Shown piece by piece: positions 1 to 6,682 of a stretch of 36,104 bases of DNA. Under the pieces are notes generated by a model that was given only the letters and a program-made list of their open reading frames with translations, was not told where the DNA came from and did not search any database. Every line of letters starts with the position of its first letter. The first letter of the stretch is position 1. The DNA is from an uncultured Prevotellaceae bacterium (GTDB lineage: Bacteria; Bacteroidota; Bacteroidia; Bacteroidales; Bacteroidaceae). Made by a program: the position numbers and the translations under genes. Location of the stretch: contig ONRS01000097.1 of assembly GCA_900320255.1 (NCBI GenBank), positions 1-36,104 on the forward strand, in the 5' to 3' direction.

Positions 1-612
1 AACACCCTCGGTCAGCGTGACACCAAGCTGGTCCTTCGCTGTAAAGGTCATCTCGGTGGGCTCACCAACCTTGACCATCGTGGGGGTAACGTCCAACGAC
101 GTCAGCACCGAGGCCTCTTTCTCCAAGGCTACGAAGGTGCGAATCTTCACACCCCAGCCGGCGTTGGTGGGTTCAGTTGGCACAAAGACAATGTAGCGTC
201 CGCTGTTGCTGACAGTGACGGCTGCATCCTTTGCCGAGGCCTGTGCATTGTCGAAGGTAGCAATGAGCGTTTCACCTGTCAGCGCGCCTTCGGCAGCAGG
301 CTCCGTGTCGGTCACGTAAATGTTGGCACCGCAGTCGGCACCTTCCCATGTTGACCTGACGGCACCAATTGACTTAGACGCACCCAAGTCAATGTAGAAG
401 CCCTGAATAGGCGTTCCTGCTGCACTTGGTTCAGGAAGCAGGAAGACATTAGTGGTGTTGTCGTCAACCGTTATCAGCTGCAGGTTGTCTAATGAAATGC
501 CGTCATTCAGTCCGCCTAACGGCACAACCGCCTTACCTGATGTCAGGTTCGTCTGCGCCATCGCCGTCAGCGATGCTACAAACGCGAGAGTTAATAATAA
601 TAGTTTTTTCAT
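1..612 (-). CDS. Secreted lectin-like protein, C-terminus cut by window edge
   Basis: The frame is open from the ATG at 612 to the left window edge (204 codons), so only the N-terminal part is visible. Residues 1-20 form a signal peptide (MKKLLLLTLAF... ending AMAQ). Residues about 30-150 contain 'GFYIDLGASKSIGAVRSTWEG' style segments followed by 'ANIYVTD' and 'GRYIVFVP', the pattern of an F5/8 type C (discoidin-like) carbohydrate-binding domain. From about residue 165 a beta-sandwich of bacterial Ig type appears to begin ('LTSLDVTPTMVKVGE'). It lies 20 bases after the GH128 stop codon on the same strand, so it is probably the fourth gene of the glucan operon. A glycan-binding or glycan-degrading surface role is inferred; the catalytic part, if any, lies outside the window. 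Confidence 0.8.
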   Translation of the reverse strand, partial: MKKLLLLTLAFVASLTAMAQTNLTSGKAVVPLGGLNDGISLDNLQLITVDDNTTNVFLLPEPSAAGTPIQGFYIDLGASKSIGAVRSTWEGADCGANIYVTDTEPAAEGALTGETLIATFDNAQASAKDAAVTVSNSGRYIVFVPTEPTNAGWGVKIRTFVALEKEASVLTSLDVTPTMVKVGEPTEMTFTAKDQLGVTLTEGV

Positions 613-632
613 AAGCGTTATTGATTAAATAT

Positions 633-2222
633 TTAATGAATAATGATTTTCTTCCCGTTGTGGATGACGATGGAGGAGGGATGCTTCGAGGCAGGATGTC
701 CCGAGGAAGGAGGAGGGAGGAAGGAGGAAGGAGAATTGATAATGCGCCCGTCAAGAGTGTAGTATTGTTGAGCGTGGAGCGTTGAGGGTTGAGCGTTAGG
801 GTTAACGTTAGCAATCCCCGTAGCAGCGGCATCGAAGCGCAGGCTGTTCACAAAGATGGACGAGGTGCCCATGTTATAGAGCAGCAGCGTCTGCTGTCCG
901 CCAGGCAGCGTCACCGTAGTGGTAACGTCAGCCCAAGCGCCAGCCGTAGAGGCCAGCGTGGTGTCGAGCTTCTTGTTGGCGGCTCCTAATGCCCCCTGAT
1001 AGATGCGGAACCGGTTGTCGGCCGTTGACTTGATGTGTAGCGTCAGCGTGTAGTCGCCGTCCTCAGGCAGACTGACCTGATAGGCCGTCCACGCGCCGCT
1101 CTGCCACTCCACCTGCAGGGGGATGCTGCTGCCGCTCTCGCTGTTGCTGCGCACCTTGGCCTGCTGGCCGTCAGTAGAGGCATTGATGTAGTCCTTGGCC
1201 AGAATCTGCTCACCGGGCGTGTAATACTTCTCGGCATCGAACGACGACATATAGACATAGACCCGCCCCAGTTCCGAGAGTTCGGCAGCCGGGGTGTTCG
1301 ACTGGAACACGCTGTTATAGGGATACTGCGAGGGAGCCTGCGAAGTGTTGCCCATGAACCAGGCATAGCCGGCCACCATGTCGCTCTGCTCCAGTTTCTG
1401 CACCTTCTGCGTCATCTGGTCTATCTGTGAGTCAACGCTTGAGACGTAGCCGTCCTTATTGCCTTCGCCTGAGCAGAACTCCGTCAGCAGCATGCGGGGG
1501 TAATGGCCGTGGGCGGCAAGATAGTCGTCCATGAACTGCACCAGGTGCGGATACTTGGCACGGTTGGAGGCCGAGAAGAGATTGTCGTTTGCATCTGTAT
1601 AGAAATACTCGGAGGCCACCCAGCTGACGGCTGAATACCAGTTCATGTAGCTATGGAAGGCCAGGAAGTCGATGCCGCTGTCGGGACAGAGGCGGAAGAA
1701 CTCGTCGTACCACTCGAATGGACTCCACACGCGGCCTCCCACCTGGTCGCCCGAGAAGTTCAGGGCGGGGGCTACGAGCTGCAGGCCAAAGTCCTGTGCC
1801 ACCCGTCTGACAGCGGGCCAGGCGTCGGCTGCCTGCTGTGGCGTCATCTGTGCCCCACCCACGTTCCATGCGAGGTTCGGCTCGTTGAAGCCGAGGAGGT
1901 AGGGGTTGAGCGTGGAGGGTTGAGCGTGGAGGGTAAGATACTCGCGCAGGGCGGTCTCGTTGAAGGCTCCATTCCAACACATAGGCACAAAGTCGATGCC
2001 GTCGGCCGTTCCTATCAGCGTGACGGAGGCAGCCTGTGGTGTCTGTCCCCAGTTATAATACCACGAGACGCCCGGTGCCATCTTGCTGATGGGGGCGTCT
2101 GTGAGGGGTTGGGTGCTCTCATCCCAGCACATGCCGCGCTTAACGCTTCGCTGCTGCGCCAAGGCGGCATGACTGGTGAGGACCAAACTAATAATTACTA
2201 TAAAACAAAACTTGATGTTCAT
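633..2222 (-). CDS. GH128 family endo-beta-1,3-glucanase with CBM6-like domain
   Basis: Secreted 529-residue enzyme predicted to cleave beta-1,3-glucan. Residues 1-22 are a signal peptide (ends ALAQ). The catalytic domain is about 26-300: RGMCWDE near 29-35, the acid/base region GFNEPN with E114, and the nucleophile region LLTEF with E248, both typical of GH128 (glycosyl hydrolase catalytic core, Asl1-like). A CBM6-like beta-sandwich covers about 335-465. The C-terminus has the tail 'YYTLDGR ... IVIHNGKK' seen on other secreted proteins here. The ATG overlaps the upstream GH16 stop codon by 4 bases (ATGA), so translational coupling is likely. Oddity: short-period repeat arrays are embedded in the coding sequence at residues 97-106, 474-486 and 497-507; the first lies directly before the acid/base motif and the others flank the C-terminal tail. 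Family assignment is strong; exact substrate is inferred. Confidence 0.88.
   Translation of the reverse strand: MNIKFCFIVIISLVLTSHAALAQQRSVKRGMCWDESTQPLTDAPISKMAPGVSWYYNWGQTPQAASVTLIGTADGIDFVPMCWNGAFNETALREYLTLHAQPSTLNPYLLGFNEPNLAWNVGGAQMTPQQAADAWPAVRRVAQDFGLQLVAPALNFSGDQVGGRVWSPFEWYDEFFRLCPDSGIDFLAFHSYMNWYSAVSWVASEYFYTDANDNLFSASNRAKYPHLVQFMDDYLAAHGHYPRMLLTEFCSGEGNKDGYVSSVDSQIDQMTQKVQKLEQSDMVAGYAWFMGNTSQAPSQYPYNSVFQSNTPAAELSELGRVYVYMSSFDAEKYYTPGEQILAKDYINASTDGQQAKVRSNSESGSSIPLQVEWQSGAWTAYQVSLPEDGDYTLTLHIKSTADNRFRIYQGALGAANKKLDTTLASTAGAWADVTTTVTLPGGQQTLLLYNMGTSSIFVNSLRFDAAATGIANVNPNAQPSTLHAQQYYTLDGRIINSPSSFLPPPSSGHPASKHPSSIVIHNGKKIIIH
703..801. repeat. Two 7-bp arrays inside the GH128 gene, C-terminal region
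   Basis: Two runs of 7-bp units lie in the coding sequence. At 705-732 the plus strand reads GGAAGGA, GGAGGGA, GGAAGGA, GGAAGGA. At 767-801 it reads GTTGAGC, GTGGAGC, GTTGAGG, GTTGAGC, GTTAGGG. They encode Ser/Pro-rich and Gln/Pro/Ser/Thr-rich linkers on both sides of the YYTLDGR tail motif. The open frame is kept through both. Confidence 0.85.
1905..1932. repeat. 7-bp array inside the GH128 catalytic domain gene region
   Basis: Four units, GTTGAGC, GTGGAGG, GTTGAGC, GTGGAGG on the plus strand, encode residues TLHAQPSTLN (97-106) immediately before the strand bearing the catalytic GFNEPN motif. The units match those at 767-801 and 9576-9617. Confidence 0.85.
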
Positions 2223-5200
2223 TTGATGACGTATTTCTTTCCTTTATAGATATAGATGCCCTTCTGCGAAGGCTTCCCGCTGAGTTTGCGGCCGTCGAGG
2301 GAGTAATAGGACTCATGGGGCTCACAGGACTCAAGGAACTCATGGGAGGCGATACCGGTGCCCACCTTCTCACGCCAGAAGAACACTTCGCCCATCTGCA
2401 GCTCGTCGCCAGTTTGACCGCCACTCATGAACCAGACGAGATTACCCTTCCAGGCCGTCTGCCCACCATTCGACTGTGGGAAGAGGTTGGGGAACGTCTG
2501 CTTGATGTAGCTATAGGGAATATCAAATGAGTACCACTCGTTGTCACGCTTGTAGTTGCCAATGACGGGCGTGTTCTGGTCAAAGGCTGTTGAGCCGATG
2601 GTAAAGCGCGACTCAGCAAAGCCAACAAGGTGGTTGCAGGCATCGGTGCCGCGCATGGCGAAGTGCAGATACCAGTCGCCCTGTTCCAGCACGGTGAGGT
2701 CAGCACCGTCAGGAGCGATGAAGCCACCGCCAGACCAGCCCTTGGTGGCAACGACCCAGTCAATCCAGCCCTGGTCGGAGATGCCGAAAGAGTTGACAGT
2801 CTCGCCGCTATGGGCGCCATTGGTGTAGCAGTCGCCCTCCCAATTGTTCAGATCGTAGTAACCGGCGAGGATGTTCTCATCTTTCGTGCCGCCCTCCGTC
2901 TGCATGTCGATGGTGGCTGCCGAGACGTTGAAGTTGATGAAGTCACGATTCTCGAACACGAAATCAGACTCGCCTGCGTCATTCAGGCTCTTATAGCCAA
3001 ACTGTCCCAGTTCGTTGACCTCGGGAGCGGTGCCGTCAGACTTCTTCCAGAAGAAGATGTTGTCGAACGAGAACCAGCTGCCGGTATAGTAGGTATCCAT
3101 GGTGTTGAAGGCCAGCAGGTTTTCGCCTATGGCAACGTTGCCGTTACCCTTGCTCCAGAGGCGGCCCAACTTCTTCAGCTCAGCCACGGGGATATCGAAG
3201 GCATACCACTCGCCATCGCGGGGGAAGTCAGCAAAGATGGGGTGCGTGCTGTAGGCACCAAACGTCAGAATGGCGTCAGCATCTTCTGCACCAAAGCGGA
3301 CACGAACGGGAATATGGCCCACGGCAGCATCCGAGCGCAGGGCGATGTGCAGATAATAGGTGTCGTCAATCATCGAGAGATCCTTCTGGGTGGCAGAGGC
3401 TATGCCCATGCCGTTCCAGTTGAGAGCCGTTGTGGAGGCCCAGGAAGAGATGCCGCCCGTAAAGACGCCTGAGGAGTTGGCTACGCCGTCAATGTGGTCG
3501 CCCACCATAGTGCCTTCCCATGTGTAGTAGTTGTTGCTCTGCGTGTAGTCGCGGTCAGCCTGTACAAGGTCGGTATCGAGATAGTTACCGTCGCTGGTCA
3601 CGCCCTTCCACACGTCCTCAGAAAGCTGAAGGGGAATCATCTCACCTACCTGAGTGAGGTCGAAGGCCCATGTGCCGTCGTCCTTCACGCTCTTGTAGCC
3701 ATACTGTCCGAGGTCAGCGTTGGTGTCCTTATAAACGGGAATCTCCTTGCTGTGGCTCTTGTAGAAGAAGATGTTGTCGAAGGAGATGGAGGCATCAGTA
3801 ACGCCGCCGCTGAGGAAGGCAACAACGTTGTCGTCGGCTCCGTTGTTGGCAAACAGCTTGGTAGCAAACTGACGGAGAGCCTTGACAGGAATATCAAAGA
3901 AGTACCACTTGCCGTCACGCTTGAAGTCGCCGATGCTGGCCAGCTTGCCGTCGCTCACGCCTACGCGGAACTTGGCATTACCCACCTGCACCTCGTGAGA
4001 GGTGTGCTGTTCGAGGTCGTCGCCCTTCATGGCAAAGTGGAACCAGTATTCGTCGTCAATCATGGAGAGGTCTTCGTTCGTGATGTTGAAACCCAGGCCT
4101 GACCAGCCTGCACTGGCCACGGTGAACATGTTGTAGCCCTCGGCCCAGCCAAAGGAGTTGTCCTTGCCGTCACGATTAACAGGCACGTAGGTATTTTCCC
4201 AGATGTAGAGGTTACGGTTGGTGTTGTTGACGTTAAGGTCCTTCAGCACGTTGCTCTCTGAAAGGAAGTGGCCTGTAACGCCCTCACTGGTGGAAATGAG
4301 CACTACGTCGTAGGCATCGCTGAAGCTGAAGGTGGGATTGCCATTGGCATCGAGGGCCTCGGTGGCAAAGCTCGACAGCTCGGTCAGGTTGTCCGGCTGA
4401 CTGGGCTTATCGGGCTCTTCCTCAATGTTGGTCTGCTTGTTGCCGTTCTCGTCGTAGTAGAGATACAGGGCGTCGGTGTCGCTTTCCAGCTGATAGACGC
4501 GTACCCAGTCAACATACATCTTGGCCTCAGAGCCTGCTGTGGGCAGTGCCGTGATGCCGTTGGCATTAAAGATGTTGGTAAACGTGCCGCCTACAGCAAG
4601 GTTGAAGAGGAAGTAGAAAGGCTTCTGGAAGTAGTGGCCCGGCGACATGGTGTCGTCAGTATAGGCAATACCGTTGGTGAAATAGAGTGCCTGACGCTTC
4701 TTGGGATTGGTATATGCCTCCAGGTCGTAGTACATATAAAGATACTCTCCGTCCCACTCGATAGTGAAGATGTGGTACTCGCCCTCCACCGGGTCCATGC
4801 TGGCAAACTTGTCGCTGTCGAACTCATGGCTGATCTGCTGGTGATGCTCGTTGCTGGCGTCAGGGCCATAGTGCAGCGTGCCGGAGAAGTAACGGTCCTG
4901 AATGCCCTGATTAATACCATTGAAATGACCCATTTCCACGATGTCCATCTCACCACAGCGCGGCCATCCGTACTTGTTGATGTCGTTACCCATCATCCAG
5001 TAGGCAGGCCACAGTCCGTTGGCCGTCAGGGGGAACTTGATGCGCGCCTGCATGATGCCATGCTTGAAGGCGGCCTTCTGGTTCGAGTTAATACGGCCAG
5101 AGGTAAAGCTCTTGCCCTGGTAGTTCTCGCGACGGGCGGTGAGCACCAGGTTGCCGTCCTCTACCGACACGTTCTCACGGCGGTAGTACTGCAACTCCTG

Positions 5201-5380
5201 GTTGCCTCCACCACTGCCGCTGACCTCAATAGACCAGTTGTTCTCGTTAAGAGCTGTGCCTTCAAACTCGTCACTCCACACCAGCTGATAACCGGCGGGA
5301 GCACCTTCTATCTGTGCCGAAGCAGCTGTGGGGAACACTGCTGCAAACAAAGCACCGTAAAGAATAGTTGATAACTTCAT
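2219..5380 (-). CDS. GH16 family beta-glucanase (laminarinase type) with three repeated accessory domains
   Basis: Secreted 1053-residue enzyme. Signal peptide 1-23 (SAQ). The GH16 domain spans about 28-300 with the ExDxxE catalytic signature GEMDIVEMG (E144 nucleophile, D146, E149 acid/base); the spacing with the extra residue is the laminarinase-type form. Three homologous domains of about 215 residues follow (about 332-545, 556-780, 790-1003). Each carries a 'GW/NGxGF' segment, a 'DLSMIDDxYxxHxA' segment, 'RDGxWYxFDIPV' and 'SFDNIFFYK'. The C-terminal tail is YYSLDGRKL ... GIYIYKGKK. The linker before the tail (about 1011-1024) is coded by a 9-bp direct repeat. Twenty bases separate it from the upstream gene, whose product is a single copy of the same accessory domain. 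The repeats are probably glycan-binding, which is inference. Confidence 0.92.
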   Translation of the reverse strand: MKLSTILYGALFAAVFPTAASAQIEGAPAGYQLVWSDEFEGTALNENNWSIEVSGSGGGNQELQYYRRENVSVEDGNLVLTARRENYQGKSFTSGRINSNQKAAFKHGIMQARIKFPLTANGLWPAYWMMGNDINKYGWPRCGEMDIVEMGHFNGINQGIQDRYFSGTLHYGPDASNEHHQQISHEFDSDKFASMDPVEGEYHIFTIEWDGEYLYMYYDLEAYTNPKKRQALYFTNGIAYTDDTMSPGHYFQKPFYFLFNLAVGGTFTNIFNANGITALPTAGSEAKMYVDWVRVYQLESDTDALYLYYDENGNKQTNIEEEPDKPSQPDNLTELSSFATEALDANGNPTFSFSDAYDVVLISTSEGVTGHFLSESNVLKDLNVNNTNRNLYIWENTYVPVNRDGKDNSFGWAEGYNMFTVASAGWSGLGFNITNEDLSMIDDEYWFHFAMKGDDLEQHTSHEVQVGNAKFRVGVSDGKLASIGDFKRDGKWYFFDIPVKALRQFATKLFANNGADDNVVAFLSGGVTDASISFDNIFFYKSHSKEIPVYKDTNADLGQYGYKSVKDDGTWAFDLTQVGEMIPLQLSEDVWKGVTSDGNYLDTDLVQADRDYTQSNNYYTWEGTMVGDHIDGVANSSGVFTGGISSWASTTALNWNGMGIASATQKDLSMIDDTYYLHIALRSDAAVGHIPVRVRFGAEDADAILTFGAYSTHPIFADFPRDGEWYAFDIPVAELKKLGRLWSKGNGNVAIGENLLAFNTMDTYYTGSWFSFDNIFFWKKSDGTAPEVNELGQFGYKSLNDAGESDFVFENRDFINFNVSAATIDMQTEGGTKDENILAGYYDLNNWEGDCYTNGAHSGETVNSFGISDQGWIDWVVATKGWSGGGFIAPDGADLTVLEQGDWYLHFAMRGTDACNHLVGFAESRFTIGSTAFDQNTPVIGNYKRDNEWYSFDIPYSYIKQTFPNLFPQSNGGQTAWKGNLVWFMSGGQTGDELQMGEVFFWREKVGTGIASHEFLESCEPHESYYSLDGRKLSGKPSQKGIYIYKGKKYVIK
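2309..2346. repeat. 9-bp direct repeat in the GH16 gene linker
   Basis: CTCA recurs at 2312, 2321, 2330 and 2339, a 9-bp period, so the product has a three-residue Glu-containing repeat (HEF LES CEP HES). It sits directly before the YYSLDGR tail, the same position as the 7-bp arrays in the GH128 gene. Confidence 0.75.
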
Positions 5381-5400
5381 ATCTCGTTCGTTTTTTTAAA

Positions 5401-6336
5401 TTACTGTATGTACTTACGACCGTTCTTGATGACCACACCATGATAGCCGGCACCCACCTTCTGACCAGATAGGCTATAGACAGCTGCGTCGGCAGCAGGC
5501 TCACTGATGGTTGCCGTGCTGATGCCTGTGGCATTCTTCTTGTAAAGGAATACGCCGTCAATAGCGAGTGCAGAACCTTTTTCGTCAATAGTGATGGTCT
5601 TCATGCCCGTGTCAGGGTCAACAGCGCCGACGGTAAACTTGGAAGGTGTGGCATCGTCGAATCCTACCGTAAATATAATCTCACCAGTAGGCTTGCTGAA
5701 GTCACACTCAAAGCCGAACTCACCGTTCTCATCGAGCAGGTCGCTGATGGGAATGTCTAAATAATACCACTTATTAACAGCAGGAGCATTGCCTACGCCA
5801 ACCAGATTGCCGGCCATCTGGCCTACAGCCTTGTTGACCACTAACTGAATCTCCGTATTATTCGGGCCGAACACAAACTTGAAGTTGTTAGAAGCGGTTT
5901 CAGCACCGATGTTCATAAAGCCGATGTGCAGAACATGGTCATTGGTAATGCATGACAGGTCGTAAGGCTGAGCCTTCGCACCGAAGTGACCGGAGCCCCA
6001 CCCGTAGAGCGGAGTCATGTTCAGCTTGTCACTGCCACCGAAGGAGTTGGCCTGCGTGTCCTCTATATCATAGAGCGTGAAAAGCGTGGCATCCCAGTCG
6101 GCCGTCCAGTAGTAGAACTGATTGTTGACCATGGCGGGGTCGAGGTTCTGGTTGGACAGGATATTGCTGCCCATGGCACTGACCTGAGCGTCAGGAGCAT
6201 AAATGACCACGTAGTCCTTACCCTGAGAGAAATCGAAGCCTCCGGCAGGGGCCTCGGTGATGTACTGTGCATGAACTGTTGCAGAAGCCATAAGCATGGC
6301 TCCCAAAGCGAATGTTGATAAGTAATTCTTCTTCAT
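5401..6336 (-). CDS. Secreted protein, stand-alone copy of the GH16 accessory domain
   Basis: A 311-residue protein starting at the ATG at 6336 (MKKNYLST), which gives a clean signal peptide ending VHAQ; an in-frame ATG at 6417 would put 27 residues in front of it and start upstream of the predicted promoter. The mature protein is one beta-rich domain that shares landmarks with the three C-terminal domains of the neighbouring GH16 enzyme: 'YGWGSGHFG', 'DLSCITNDHVLHIGF', 'NKWYYLDIPISDL' and 'AIDGVFLYKKN'. It ends with VYSLSGQKV ... GVVIKNGRKYIQ, the same tail type as its neighbours. It is the first gene of the minus-strand operon. A surface beta-glucan-binding role is the likeliest function but is inferred from context and domain sharing only. 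Confidence 0.8.
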   Translation of the reverse strand: MKKNYLSTFALGAMLMASATVHAQYITEAPAGGFDFSQGKDYVVIYAPDAQVSAMGSNILSNQNLDPAMVNNQFYYWTADWDATLFTLYDIEDTQANSFGGSDKLNMTPLYGWGSGHFGAKAQPYDLSCITNDHVLHIGFMNIGAETASNNFKFVFGPNNTEIQLVVNKAVGQMAGNLVGVGNAPAVNKWYYLDIPISDLLDENGEFGFECDFSKPTGEIIFTVGFDDATPSKFTVGAVDPDTGMKTITIDEKGSALAIDGVFLYKKNATGISTATISEPAADAAVYSLSGQKVGAGYHGVVIKNGRKYIQ

Positions 6337-6386
6337 AACAATTGTATTTAAGTTGATAGTTTTATTCCGTTCAGGTTTTCTGAGCG

Positions 6387-6394
6387 CAAAGATA
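6387..6394 (-). promoter_or_regulatory. Predicted promoter -7 box of the glucan operon
   Basis: On the minus strand this reads TATCTTTG, matching the Bacteroidetes -7 consensus TAnnTTTG. Start of transcription would be near 6380, 44 bases before the first ATG. No good TTTG -33 box is seen 19-21 bases upstream, which fits a promoter needing an activator, such as the divergent regulator. Confidence 0.6.
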
Positions 6395-6644
6395 GGTCTT
6401 ATTATAATTACTGCCATAGAAATTAACTCACAAAAAACTCACTTTTACTCCCAAATCAGCCACAATACCCACCATTATTTCCACCTCAAAAGACGAAACA
6501 AAACGTTGAAAAACAAAGATTTGTAAGAAGACCACGCCAACTCATTTCCACTTTTTACGACCTCACAACGGACAGCAAATGTTAATAATACACAAAAAGG
6601 AACGAATAAATAAGAAAAAGGGAACAAGAATGCACTTTTTATTT

Positions 6645-6652
6645 TAACTTTG
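6645..6652 (+). promoter_or_regulatory. Predicted promoter -7 box of the regulator gene
   Basis: TAACTTTG matches TAnnTTTG and lies 30 bases before the ATG at 6683. The -33 region is weak. Confidence 0.55.
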
Positions 6653-6682
6653 CACCATAACTAAATTTTTTTACCACAGCCA

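Larger units (their letters stand above)
6337..6682. other. Divergent intergenic region between glucan operon and regulator
   Basis: 346 AT-rich bases holding the two divergent promoters. Apart from an imperfect ACAAA-GA-TTTGT palindrome near 6513-6524, I see no repeat pair or hairpin that would mark a clear operator. Confidence 0.5.

Noticed and set aside
533-832. 99-codon minus-strand open frame across the GH128 gene end
   Set aside because: It is a shadow frame made largely of 7-bp repeat units and overlaps two better supported genes.
4268-5371. Plus-strand open frame of 367 codons opposite the GH16 gene
   Set aside because: It lies fully antisense to the GH16 catalytic domain and has no domain features; regarded as a shadow.
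6337-6417. Longer start (ATG 6417) for the accessory-domain protein
   Set aside because: It would begin upstream of the predicted promoter and put 27 residues before a perfect signal peptide starting at 6336.
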